A stretch of 64,000 nt of DNA from Qipengyuania sp. HL-TH1 (GTDB lineage Bacteria; Pseudomonadota; Alphaproteobacteria; Sphingomonadales; Sphingomonadaceae): contig NZ_CP142675.1 of assembly GCF_036365825.1 (NCBI RefSeq), positions 248,001-312,000 of the forward strand, in the 5' to 3' direction. Below are positions 32,072-40,398 of this stretch, one piece after another (the stretch's first letter is position 1; the number at the start of each line of letters is the position of its first letter). Under the pieces are notes generated by a model. It saw only the letters and a program-made list of their open reading frames with translations, made no database searches and had not been told where the DNA came from. A program made the position numbers and the translations under genes.

Positions 32072-33618
32072 TCCGCGAGGTCCTCCAGCATCAGTCCGGC
32101 AGTCGCCTTGGCGCTGCCCACCACGCCGGGAATCCCGGCGCCGGGATGAGTCCCTGCCCCGACGAGGTAGAAATTGTCCAGCACATCGTCGCGATTGTGT
32201 CCGCGGAAATAGGCGCTCTGCGTCAGCACCGGCTCGAGGCTGAAGGCGCTGCCCATATGTGCGTTCAGATCCATCGCGAAATCGCGCGGCGCATAATGGA
32301 ACTTGGTGACGATCCGCTTTTGGAGATCGGGTATCAGCCGCCGTTCGAGTTCATCGAGGATGCGCTTCTCGAGCAGCGGGCCCATTTCCTCCCAATCGAC
32401 CGCCAGCTTGCCCATATGCGCCACCGGGACCAGCGCGTAGAACGTGCTCATCCCCTCGGGCGCCATGGTCGGATCGGTCACTGTCGGGTGGTGCAGGTAG
32501 ATCGAGAAGTCCTGCGGCAGCACGCCGTGGTCGTAAATATCCTCGAGCAGGCCCTTATAGCGCGGTCCGAACAGGATCATGTGGTGCGGGATGCCGGGCC
32601 AGCTCCCCTCGATCCCGAAATGGACCACGAACAGGCTCGGGCTGTAGCTCTTGCGCGACAGGCTGCGGGCGTAATCCGCGCCGCGCTTGGACCCGGCAAG
32701 CAGGTCCTTGTAGCTGTGCATGATATCGGCATTGCTCGCCACGGCATCGAAACGTTCGCGCCAGCCCGAGTGCGTCTCGACTTCGCTCACCTGCTTGCCC
32801 AGCGTGTGGATGTGGACCACCGGATCATGCATCCGTACGGTCCCGCCGAGCCGTTCGAAATGGCGCACCATGCCCGCGATCAGGCGATTGGTGCCGCCCT
32901 TGGCCCACCATACGCCGCCATCCATTTCGAGCTTGTGGATCAGCGCGTAGATGCTGCTGGTCTTCATCGGGTTGCCGCCCACCAGCAGCGTGTGGAAGCT
33001 CAGCGCCTCGCGCAGCTTCTCATTGTCGACGAAGCTCGAAACCATCGAATAGACGCTGCGCCAGGCCTGCTGCTTGGCCAGCGCGGGCGCCGCCTTGAGC
33101 ATCGACTTGAAATCGAGGAAGGGCACATGGCCCAGCTTGACGTAGCCTTCTTCGTAAACCGCGGCGGAATATTCGAGAAAGCGCTGGTAGCCCGCGACGT
33201 CGGACGGGTTGAGCTGCGCGATTTCGCGGAACAGCTGTTCTTCATCGTTCGAATAGTCGAACTGCGTCCCGTCGGGCCAGGTCAGCCGGTAGAACGGCGT
33301 CACCGGCATCAGCTCGACATCCTCGGCAATGTCGTGGCCCGACAGCGCCCACAATTCCTTGAGGCAGTCGGGATCGGTGATGACCGTCGGACCCGCGTCG
33401 AAGGTGAAGCCGTCGCGTTCCCAGTAATAGGCACGCCCGCCGGGCTGGTCGCGCGCTTCGACCACGGTGGTCTGGATGCCGGCGGATTGCAGCCGGATCG
33501 CCAGCGCCAGCCCGCCGAAGCCCGCGCCGATGACGCAGGCCGTCCGGCCGGCGGCGACAGGCTCGCGCGGTTCGGCGGGATCGTTGATGGAAGCGGGGGT
33601 GGCGGTGTCGGGGGTCAT
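32068..33618 (-). CDS. crtI: Phytoene desaturase
   Basis: The product is 516 residues. ACVIGAGFGGLALAIRLQSA is the FAD Rossmann loop, GGRAYYWERDGFTFDAGPTV the second family motif, and the C-terminal NFYLVGAGTHPGAGIPGVVG the carotenoid-desaturase signature. CrtI introduces double bonds into phytoene to give lycopene. The start overlaps crtY's stop (ATGA), and its stop overlaps the LOG start. The first ~25 residues (TPDTATPASINDPAEPREPV) are extra and look disordered; a later start cannot be excluded. Confidence 0.95.
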   Translation of the reverse strand: MTPDTATPASINDPAEPREPVAAGRTACVIGAGFGGLALAIRLQSAGIQTTVVEARDQPGGRAYYWERDGFTFDAGPTVITDPDCLKELWALSGHDIAEDVELMPVTPFYRLTWPDGTQFDYSNDEEQLFREIAQLNPSDVAGYQRFLEYSAAVYEEGYVKLGHVPFLDFKSMLKAAPALAKQQAWRSVYSMVSSFVDNEKLREALSFHTLLVGGNPMKTSSIYALIHKLEMDGGVWWAKGGTNRLIAGMVRHFERLGGTVRMHDPVVHIHTLGKQVSEVETHSGWRERFDAVASNADIMHSYKDLLAGSKRGADYARSLSRKSYSPSLFVVHFGIEGSWPGIPHHMILFGPRYKGLLEDIYDHGVLPQDFSIYLHHPTVTDPTMAPEGMSTFYALVPVAHMGKLAVDWEEMGPLLEKRILDELERRLIPDLQKRIVTKFHYAPRDFAMDLNAHMGSAFSLEPVLTQSAYFRGHNRDDVLDNFYLVGAGTHPGAGIPGVVGSAKATAGLMLEDLAE

Positions 33619-34802
33619 GGCGATCTTTCATGGACGAGCGGCCTGCCATTGCCAAGCAGCGCCCGGATGGCAGCGAAGACAGATACGGGCGGTTTGCCCG
33701 AGAGGATGCGCAGCTTGTCGAGGCGGGTCGTGCGCCCGGCATAGAAACGTTCGACCAGAGGTTCGCGCAGGCGATAGAAGCGTTCGAATACGCGATAGCG
33801 TTCCTCGGGCCGCGTCGCATCGAATAGCATCCGGCCGAGGCTGCGGTAAAAGCGCATCGCGCGCCAGTGATCGCGCGCGCGCTTGTCGAACAATGCGGCA
33901 AGCTGCTCGCCGGGCAGCCGCGCCTCGCGCGCCAGCACCAGCGCATTGGCGACCGCGAAGGGCAGGGTATAGCTGGTCAGCGGATGGACGAAGCCGCCGC
34001 GTGCGCCCGCGCGCACCACGCCGGGCGGGCCGAGATCGCGGCGATGGGCGGCAAGATCGCCCCCGGTAATGACCGGCAGCACGCCGGTTTCGCCGCCGAG
34101 GATATCGCCGTGCCAGCCCGCGGCTTCGCAATAGCGGTCGATCCGGCCCGACAGCGCATTGCGGTCGAGCACGGGATCGTCGGCGTAATAGGTATCCTCG
34201 ACGAACAGCTCTTCTGCCCCCAGCGGGAGGGTGTAGACGAAGCGGTAGGCGTCGTGCTGCCGGACGCGGGCATCCATCACGATCGGCCGGGTGACATCAT
34301 GCGGCGTGGCGGTGCGCAGGTGGCGACCCATGAACACCTGCCAGCCGCCGCGCAGATGCGGCGAAGGCTCGAAGTCGCGGCAGTCGACCACCACCCGCGC
34401 GGGAATGTGCTCGCCATCCTCCAGCGTGACGCCATCGGGGGCAAGCCGGGTGACGCTGGCCTGCGTGCGGACCGCGTCCTGCGGCAGTTCGCGGCGCAGC
34501 GCAGCGTCGAAATCGTAGCTGGCAAGCGAGCGATAGGTTGATGACAGGCAGCGCTCATGGCCGGGGAAGCGGACCGTATAGCCCGCATCCCATTCGGTCT
34601 TGCGAAACGCAGCGAGCAGCGCGGTACCGTCGGCATCGAGATCGCTGGTGAACCAGCTCCAGCGGTGGTTGCCGCCAAGCGTGTCTGTCGCCTCGAACAG
34701 GGTGATGCGCATGTGCGGATGCGCGCGGTGGACCGCCAGCGCGGCCAGCCCGCCAGCCAGCCCGCCGCCGACGATAGCCAGATCGATCATGCGCCCGCTC
34801 AT
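33615..34802 (-). CDS. crtY: Lycopene beta-cyclase
   Basis: The product is 395 residues from ATG 34802 (MSGRMIDLAIVGGGLAGGLA) or 391 from 34790. DLAIVGGGLAGGLAALAVHR is the FAD-binding loop. GGNHRWSWFTSDLD, DAYRFVYTLPLGAEELFVED and GGFVHPLTSYTLPFAVANAL match the CrtY family. It cyclises lycopene to beta-carotene. It is the first gene of a four-gene operon, divergent from the OmpV-like gene across 114 bp. The canonical TGT-N12-ACA site of photosynthesis regulators was not found upstream. Confidence 0.94.
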   Translation of the reverse strand: MSGRMIDLAIVGGGLAGGLAALAVHRAHPHMRITLFEATDTLGGNHRWSWFTSDLDADGTALLAAFRKTEWDAGYTVRFPGHERCLSSTYRSLASYDFDAALRRELPQDAVRTQASVTRLAPDGVTLEDGEHIPARVVVDCRDFEPSPHLRGGWQVFMGRHLRTATPHDVTRPIVMDARVRQHDAYRFVYTLPLGAEELFVEDTYYADDPVLDRNALSGRIDRYCEAAGWHGDILGGETGVLPVITGGDLAAHRRDLGPPGVVRAGARGGFVHPLTSYTLPFAVANALVLAREARLPGEQLAALFDKRARDHWRAMRFYRSLGRMLFDATRPEERYRVFERFYRLREPLVERFYAGRTTRLDKLRILSGKPPVSVFAAIRALLGNGRPLVHERSP

Positions 34803-34859
34803 TGACGCAGGACTTAGGGGTGAAGCGCACATGCGGCAAACGGTTTGGTACAAGCGACG

Positions 34860-34884
34860 GGAACGTGGCATTGTGACGATAGTT
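34860..34884 (+). promoter_or_regulatory. Possible sigma-EcfG promoter (GGAAC-N17-GTT) before OmpV-like gene
   Basis: GGAAC at 34860-34864 and GTT at 34882-34884 are 17 bp apart, matching the general-stress consensus GGAAC-N16/17-CGTT of alphaproteobacteria except for the base before GTT (A for C). It is 33 bp before the start codon of the MipA/OmpV gene, a reasonable 5' leader. Confidence 0.45.
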
Positions 34885-34916
34885 GGACGACAAATAGATT
34901 TATCGAGGGATCCATC

Positions 34917-35759
34917 ATGAAGTCACTGTTCGCCGCAACCGGTTCGCTTGCGCTCATCTGCGCAACACCTGCGCTGGCCCAGAACGTCGAGGCACTGCCC
35001 GAGGGCGGCGAAGATGTCGTTTACGACGACACCTGGATCTCGATCGGCGCCGGAGCCGTCTATTCGCCCAGCTACGACGGATCGGACGATTACGTCGTGT
35101 CGGCAATCCCGATCATCCAGGGCAAGATCGGCGGCGTCCGCATCAGTCCGCGTCCCGGCGGCGCAGCGCTCGATTTCGTCAATGACGATAGCGACGGCGC
35201 CAAGATTTCCGCAGGCGTGGCGGCCAAGCTGAACCGCAACCGGGCCTCGCAGATCGAGGACGAGGTCGTGCTGTCCTACGGCGAACTCGACACCGCCTTC
35301 GAAGTCGGCCCCACGATCGGCGTCAGCCTGCCGGGCGTGCTCAACCCCTACGACAGCCTCAGCTTCAACATCGATACGCTGTGGGATGTTGCCGGGGCGC
35401 ATGACGGCATGACCGTCAATCCCAGCGTCACCTACTTCACCCCGGTCAGCCGCGGCGCGGCGATTTCGCTGTCGGTCAGCGGCACCTATGTCGATGACGA
35501 TTATGCCGACTATTACTATTCGGTCCCGGCGGGCGGCGCGCTGCCTGCCTTCCAGGCCGATGGCGGCTGGAACAGCGTCGGCGTGAACCTGCTGACCGGC
35601 ATCGATCTCGATGGCGACCTGACCAATGGCGGTCTCGCGCTCATCGCGCTGGGCGGCTATTCGCGCCAGCTGGGTGATTCCAAACGCACGCCGTTCACCG
35701 CGATCCGCGGCAGTGCCGATCAGTGGATGGGCGCACTCGGGATCGGCTATACTTTCTGA
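34917..35759 (+). CDS. MipA/OmpV family outer-membrane protein
   Basis: The product is 280 residues from ATG 34917 (GAGGG upstream). A signal peptide MKSLFAATGSLALICATPAL-AQ is cleaved after ALAQ. Then alternating strands (WISIGAGAVYSPSYDGSDDY, VVSAIPIIQGKIGGVRISPR) form a beta-barrel, ending with WMGALGIGYTF with a terminal Phe as in outer-membrane proteins. Members serve as OmpV-type porins or MltA-interacting scaffolds; which applies is not known. A candidate stress promoter precedes it. Confidence 0.88.
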   Translation: MKSLFAATGSLALICATPALAQNVEALPEGGEDVVYDDTWISIGAGAVYSPSYDGSDDYVVSAIPIIQGKIGGVRISPRPGGAALDFVNDDSDGAKISAGVAAKLNRNRASQIEDEVVLSYGELDTAFEVGPTIGVSLPGVLNPYDSLSFNIDTLWDVAGAHDGMTVNPSVTYFTPVSRGAAISLSVSGTYVDDDYADYYYSVPAGGALPAFQADGGWNSVGVNLLTGIDLDGDLTNGGLALIALGGYSRQLGDSKRTPFTAIRGSADQWMGALGIGYTF

Positions 35760-35789
35760 TATGGCTTGATACGCGCGGGCCGTGCAGGC

Positions 35790-35813
35790 ATCCCCTTGCG
35801 AAACCAAGGGGAT
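35790..35813 (+). promoter_or_regulatory. Perfect 9-bp hairpin overlapping the Shine-Dalgarno of the amidohydrolase gene
   Basis: ATCCCCTTG (35790-35798) pairs perfectly with CAAGGGGAT (35805-35813), loop CGAAAC. The right arm contains AAGGGG, the likely ribosome-binding sequence for the ATG at 35819. It could end the OmpV-like transcript or hide the ribosome-binding site. There is no T run, so a simple terminator is less likely. Confidence 0.5.
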
Positions 35814-35818
35814 AGAGA

Positions 35819-37087
35819 ATGAGAACTGCCGCATTGCTCGCGCTCGCCGGAGCGCTGGTCGCCGCACCCGCCCTGGCCGATACCACCGTGATCCATGCAG
35901 GTGCGGTGATCGTCGATGCCGACAGCGCGCCGCGCGGGGCGTCCACCATTACCGTGACCGACGGGCGGATCGTCTCGATCACCGATGGTTTCGCCCCCGG
36001 TCCCGCAGATGCGCAGACGGTCGATCTCAAGACCAAGACGATCGCCCCCGGCTTGATCGACCTGCATGTCCATCTGACCGGCGATCCGGGCGGCGATTTC
36101 TGGAAGGGCGCGGTCGAACCCGATGAATGGGATGTCGTCGTCGGCGCCAAGAATGCGCGGCTGACCGCGCTTGCCGGGTTCACCACGGTACGCGAAGCGG
36201 GCAGCGGCCCCGCCAGCGCGTTTTCCTTGCGGCGCGGAACCGCAGAGGGCTTCATCGACGGACCGCGCATCATCGCCGCGGGCCCCTCGCTTGCGATCGT
36301 GGGCGGGCACGGCGATGTCAGCGGCTTTCGCCCCGAGGTCAACGAACTGCTCGACAGCGGGTTCACCTGCACCGGCGCAGTCGAATGCGCCGAGAAGGTC
36401 CGCCTCGCCAGCCAGAACGGCGCGGATATCATCAAGATCACCGCCACGGGCGGCGTGCTCAGCCAGCAGGGCCGCGGGCTCGAGGCGCATTTCACCGATC
36501 CCGAGATGAAGAGCATCGCCGATACCGCGCATTCGCTCGGTCTCAAGGTCATGGCGCATGCGCATGGCGCGCGCGGGATCGAGGCGGCCAGCCGCGCTGG
36601 CATCGATTCGATCGAACACGGCACCTACCTCGATGAAGCCGCCGCACGCGCGATGAAAGCGAATGGCACTGTGCTGGTGCCCACGCTGATGGCGTTCAAG
36701 GGGGTCACCGAACGGCTGGGCCAGGGCATCTACACGCCGGTGGTCGAAGCCAAGATCCGCGACGTTGCCGATACTGCGCGCGTATTCATGGGCAAGGCAC
36801 TGCGCTGGGGCGTGCCGATCGCCTTTGGCACCGATGCGGGCGTGTTCGGTCATGGCCGCAATGCGGGCGAATTCGCGCTGATGGTCGAACAGGGAATGAG
36901 CCACCGCGATGCCTTTGCCGCCGCGACGACCAATGCCGCCAGGGTGCTGGGCATGGAAAGCCAGATCGGCCGGCTCGCGCCGGGCTATTCGGCCGACCTC
37001 ATCGCAGTTGACGGCAACCCGCTGGACGATACCGCCACACTTGAAAATGTCGGCTGGGTGATGGTTCGCGGGCGGATCATCGACTGA
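35819..37087 (+). CDS. Secreted amidohydrolase (imidazolonepropionase/Xaa-Pro-dipeptidase-like)
   Basis: The product is 422 residues with a signal peptide (MRTAALLALAGALVAAPALA-D). The amidohydrolase core has APGLIDLHVHLTGDPGG (HxH metal ligands), DIIKITATGGVLSQQGRGLE (carboxylated-Lys position), VMAHAHGARGIEAASRAGID followed by SIEHGTYL (His ligands) and FGTDAGVFGHGRNAGE (catalytic Asp). Close family members hydrolyse N-acyl or Xaa-Pro dipeptides. It probably acts on peptides in the periplasm. Gene order suggests co-transcription with the OmpV-like gene. Confidence 0.9.
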   Translation: MRTAALLALAGALVAAPALADTTVIHAGAVIVDADSAPRGASTITVTDGRIVSITDGFAPGPADAQTVDLKTKTIAPGLIDLHVHLTGDPGGDFWKGAVEPDEWDVVVGAKNARLTALAGFTTVREAGSGPASAFSLRRGTAEGFIDGPRIIAAGPSLAIVGGHGDVSGFRPEVNELLDSGFTCTGAVECAEKVRLASQNGADIIKITATGGVLSQQGRGLEAHFTDPEMKSIADTAHSLGLKVMAHAHGARGIEAASRAGIDSIEHGTYLDEAAARAMKANGTVLVPTLMAFKGVTERLGQGIYTPVVEAKIRDVADTARVFMGKALRWGVPIAFGTDAGVFGHGRNAGEFALMVEQGMSHRDAFAAATTNAARVLGMESQIGRLAPGYSADLIAVDGNPLDDTATLENVGWVMVRGRIID

Positions 37088-37223
37088 TCGAACGCGGCAC
37101 CGCGCGCGGCACCGCTCCGCATGGCGCTGGTCGAACACTGTCACGCGTTCGTCGCACCGCGCGCTTGCGTGCGGGCGCGGAAGCGTGTTTTAACAAAGTA
37201 ATACAGGTAGCAGGGGAATTACC

Positions 37224-39047
37224 ATGAAACTCGTCCGCCACGCACTCGCTTCGGGTGCCGCTCTTTCGCTCGCGCTGGCCGCCAATCCGGCCTTCGCGCG
37301 CGATCACCATGCTGAGACCGAAACCGCCGCCGAAGCGACCGAGCACGACAAGCTGGTCGCTTTGTTCGCCGAATCCGATGCGCGCAGCCTCGAGCTCAAT
37401 CCGCTGGGCCGGCTGTTCCGCGGCGACGATCGCAATGCCGACCGGCTGGGCGATTTTCTGACCGATTCGTCCTTCTATGCCAACCGCCTCGACACGCAGC
37501 TCAATCTTGCCAAGCTGGCGCTGATCGATCGCAGCAAGCTGAGCGACACTGACCAGCTCGCCTACGATGTGTTCAAATATAACCAGGAATCGGCGCTGCG
37601 CGGGCAGACCGATGAAATCCGCGCGCTGACCGAAGTGCGCCCGGTCAATCATTTCACCGGCTTCCACACCTTCTATCCCAATTTCGCGAGCGGCGATTCC
37701 GCGGCGCAGTTCAAGACGCTGGCCAATTACGAGGACAACCTCTCGCGCCACGACGACTATATCGAGATCTCCGAGCGCGCGATCGGCAAGTTCCGCGAAG
37801 GCATGGAAAGCGGCGTGGTCGAGACCAAGCTCACCATCGGCCTCGTGATCAAGCAGCTCGACACGCTGCTGGCGATCCCGATCGAGGAATCGCAGTACAT
37901 GAAGCCGGTGAAGAACTTCCCCGAAGACTTCTCCGACGCGGACAAGGCCCGGCTGACCGAGGCCTATGCTGCCAAGACCGCCGAGCTCTACGCGGCCGAT
38001 GCCGCAATGCGCGATTTCCTGCGCGACGAATATCTGGCGGTGGCGCGCGACAGCGTGGGCCTCAGCCAGATGAAGGGCGGGGACAAGCTCTATGCGCAGA
38101 TGATCGAGAACACGACCACGCTGCCGCTTACCGCCGACTACCTCCACAATCTCGGGCTCAGCGAAGTCGCCCGGATCAAGCAGGGTCTGGAAGAGATCAA
38201 GCAGGAGGTCGGCTTTACCGGCACGCTCGGCGAGTTCTTCGACTACGTCCGCACCGACGAGCAGTTCAAGCCGGAAAGCCGCGAGGCACTGACGCAGAGC
38301 TATTACGACATCGGCAAGGAAGTCGATGCGAAGATCGGCGAGTATTTCTCGCTGGTTCCCAAGACCCCGCTCGAGATCAAGCCCTACGATCCCTCGATCG
38401 AGCAGTTCCAGGCGGGCGGCTCCTACCAGTCGGGCGCGCCCGACGGGTCGCGCCCCGGCACGTTCTATTTCAACGCCTATGACCTGCCGAGCCGCCTCAC
38501 CACGGGCAATGTCACGCTCTACCTGCACGAAGGTGCGCCGGGGCATCACTTCCAGATCAGCCTCGCGCGCGAAAACGAGGCGCTGCCCGCATTCATGCGC
38601 TTTGGCGGCAACACCGCCTATGTCGAAGGCTGGGCGCTTTATTCGGAGACGCTGGGCTACGAAATGGGCTTCTTCGACGATCCGTGGAACCGCTATGGCA
38701 CGCTGCAGGACGAGCAGCTGCGCGCGATGCGGCTGGTGGTCGATACTGGCCTCCACGCCAAGGGCTGGAGCCGCGAGCAGGCGATCGATTTCATGCTCGC
38801 CAATTCGGGCATGACCCGCACCGAAGTGGTCGCAGAGGTCGAGCGCTACATCGCCATCCCGACGCAGGCGCTCGCCTACAAGGTCGGCGCTCTCAAGATC
38901 CAGGAACTGCGCGAGAAGGCCGAAGAGCAGCTGGGCGAGAACTTCGACATTCGCGAATTCCACGCCGAAGTCCTCGATACGGGCAGCCTGCCGATGCCGG
39001 TGCTCGAAGCCAAGATCGACCGCTGGATCGCATCGAAGGCAAGCTGA
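37224..39047 (+). CDS. DUF885 family secreted metallopeptidase-like protein
   Basis: The product is 607 residues with a signal peptide ending NPAFA-R (about residue 24). The zinc-site motif LHEGAPGHHFQISLARENEA and the downstream glutamate in GGNTAYVEGWALYSETLGYE form the DUF885 signature, a relative of HExxH gluzincins in which the first His-Glu is spaced as HEGxPGHH. C-terminal helices follow to ...VLEAKIDRWIASKAS. Substrates are unproven; a periplasmic peptidase role is likely. Confidence 0.9.
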   Translation: MKLVRHALASGAALSLALAANPAFARDHHAETETAAEATEHDKLVALFAESDARSLELNPLGRLFRGDDRNADRLGDFLTDSSFYANRLDTQLNLAKLALIDRSKLSDTDQLAYDVFKYNQESALRGQTDEIRALTEVRPVNHFTGFHTFYPNFASGDSAAQFKTLANYEDNLSRHDDYIEISERAIGKFREGMESGVVETKLTIGLVIKQLDTLLAIPIEESQYMKPVKNFPEDFSDADKARLTEAYAAKTAELYAADAAMRDFLRDEYLAVARDSVGLSQMKGGDKLYAQMIENTTTLPLTADYLHNLGLSEVARIKQGLEEIKQEVGFTGTLGEFFDYVRTDEQFKPESREALTQSYYDIGKEVDAKIGEYFSLVPKTPLEIKPYDPSIEQFQAGGSYQSGAPDGSRPGTFYFNAYDLPSRLTTGNVTLYLHEGAPGHHFQISLARENEALPAFMRFGGNTAYVEGWALYSETLGYEMGFFDDPWNRYGTLQDEQLRAMRLVVDTGLHAKGWSREQAIDFMLANSGMTRTEVVAEVERYIAIPTQALAYKVGALKIQELREKAEEQLGENFDIREFHAEVLDTGSLPMPVLEAKIDRWIASKAS

Positions 39048-39056
39048 ACCACGGTC

Positions 39057-39081
39057 CGGGCGGGGGATTGGCTCCCGCCCG
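39057..39081 (+). terminator. Possible terminator hairpin after DUF885 gene
   Basis: CGGGCGGG (39057-39064) pairs with CCCGCCCG (39074-39081). CCCTTTT lies 8 bp further on, so the U tract is displaced. Confidence 0.4.
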
Positions 39082-39148
39082 AACTGGCTCCCTTTTGCTG
39101 GGCGCGCTACCTCGGTCGCCAACTGACGCGATAGAGGGGTAAGCGGCG

Positions 39149-40303
39149 ATGGACTGGCTGCGCCGGGCGGACTGGCTGACCCGCGAGCGGGTGCGCGGCT
39201 ATGCGCTGCTGCTGGCGTTCGCCAGCCTCGCGCTGCTGGCCAATTCCTATCTCAAGGCGATGGGCCCCGCAGGGACCGATTTCCTTGCCTTCTGGGGTGC
39301 GGGCCAGCTGACCGCCGAAGGCGCGCCCGCGGCGGCCTACGACCTTGCCGCGCAGGAACGGGTACAGACCGGCACCGGCAGCGAAGGCTGGTTTGCCTTC
39401 GTCAATCCGCCGCCATTTCTCTTCATCGCCGCGCCGTTCGGCATGCTGCCGTTCGCGCTCGCCTGGATCGCGTGGGTGGCGGTCACCTGGGGCCTGTGGG
39501 CCTGGGCGAGCATCCGTGCCTTTCCGCGGCTGTGGCCGCTGGTGATCGCCTATCCGGGCGCGCTGCTCGCCGCAGGCCATGCGCAGACCGGTCTGCTGAC
39601 CGGGGCGATGCTGGTGCTGGCGGCGCAGCACCTGGCGCGGCGGCCGATCCTCTCCGGCGCAGCCATCGGCGCGCTGGTGATCAAGCCTCACCTCGCGCTG
39701 CTCGCGCCGTTCTGGTTTGCCGCGGCGGGCAAATGGCGCGCCTTCTGCGCGGCTGGCGTCACCGCGCTGATGCTGGGCGCGGCCTCGTGGTTCGTCTTCG
39801 GCAGTGAGACCATTGCCGGCTACACCACCAGCTGGCGCGCAAGCGGCTTGCTGATGGAGGGGATCAATCCCGACTTCCTGCTGCGGATGACGACATTCTA
39901 CTCGCAGGGCCGATTGCTGTGGGGCGATGGCGCGGGACTAGCGGCGGGCGCAGTGTCCGGCCTGCTTGGCGTGGCGGTCGCGCTTGGCGCATGGCGGCGC
40001 TTTGGCGGCGACGCGCGGGCCACGGGCGCGGCGGTCCTGGCTGCGACCGCGCTCGCATCGCCCTATCTGTTCAATTACGACCTGCCCTTCCTGATCTTCC
40101 CGACGCTGTGGCTGGTCGTGCAGGGTCTCGAGCGCGGCTTCCGTCCCTATGAGAAGCTGGGCCTCATACTGCTCTATCTTGCGCCCTACGCCACGCGCGC
40201 GCTGGCTTTCCCGCTCGGGGTCAATCTGATGCCGCTGGCTGCGCTGGCGCTGCTCGCGCTGGTCTGGAGCCGCGGCGGCAAGTCGGACCGGCCGGTCAGC
40301 TAG
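39149..40303 (+). CDS. GT87 (DUF2029) family membrane glycosyltransferase
   Basis: The product is 384 residues with about ten membrane helices. GTDFLAFWGAGQLTAEGAPA carries the conserved Asp of GT-C enzymes in the first periplasmic loop; FAFVNPPPFLFIAAPFGMLP and SGAAIGALVIKPHLALLAPF are typical of GT87. Such proteins use polyprenyl-phosphate sugars, e.g. mannosyltransferases in actinobacteria. The acceptor is unknown. A start with GGCG but no strong Shine-Dalgarno. Confidence 0.88.
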   Translation: MDWLRRADWLTRERVRGYALLLAFASLALLANSYLKAMGPAGTDFLAFWGAGQLTAEGAPAAAYDLAAQERVQTGTGSEGWFAFVNPPPFLFIAAPFGMLPFALAWIAWVAVTWGLWAWASIRAFPRLWPLVIAYPGALLAAGHAQTGLLTGAMLVLAAQHLARRPILSGAAIGALVIKPHLALLAPFWFAAAGKWRAFCAAGVTALMLGAASWFVFGSETIAGYTTSWRASGLLMEGINPDFLLRMTTFYSQGRLLWGDGAGLAAGAVSGLLGVAVALGAWRRFGGDARATGAAVLAATALASPYLFNYDLPFLIFPTLWLVVQGLERGFRPYEKLGLILLYLAPYATRALAFPLGVNLMPLAALALLALVWSRGGKSDRPVS

Positions 40304-40342
40304 TCCACTCCTCACCTGCCCTTGGGGGTTTCGCCAAAGGAA

Positions 40343-40375
40343 AGGGGCCGGAGGTCATATCGACCCCCGGCCCCT
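40343..40375 (-). terminator. Rho-independent terminator of the AGCS gene
   Basis: On the minus strand AGGGGCCGGGGGTC pairs with GACCTCCGGCCCCT (5-nt loop), followed by TTTCCTTT. It lies 24 bp after the symporter stop. Confidence 0.82.
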
Positions 40376-40398
40376 GTTCTGTGCCGCTGGAGCGCCGC

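Noticed and set aside
34803..34916. TGT-N12-ACA site for a PpsR/CrtJ-type regulator of carotenoid genes
   Set aside because: The only candidate pair has a 15-bp spacer.
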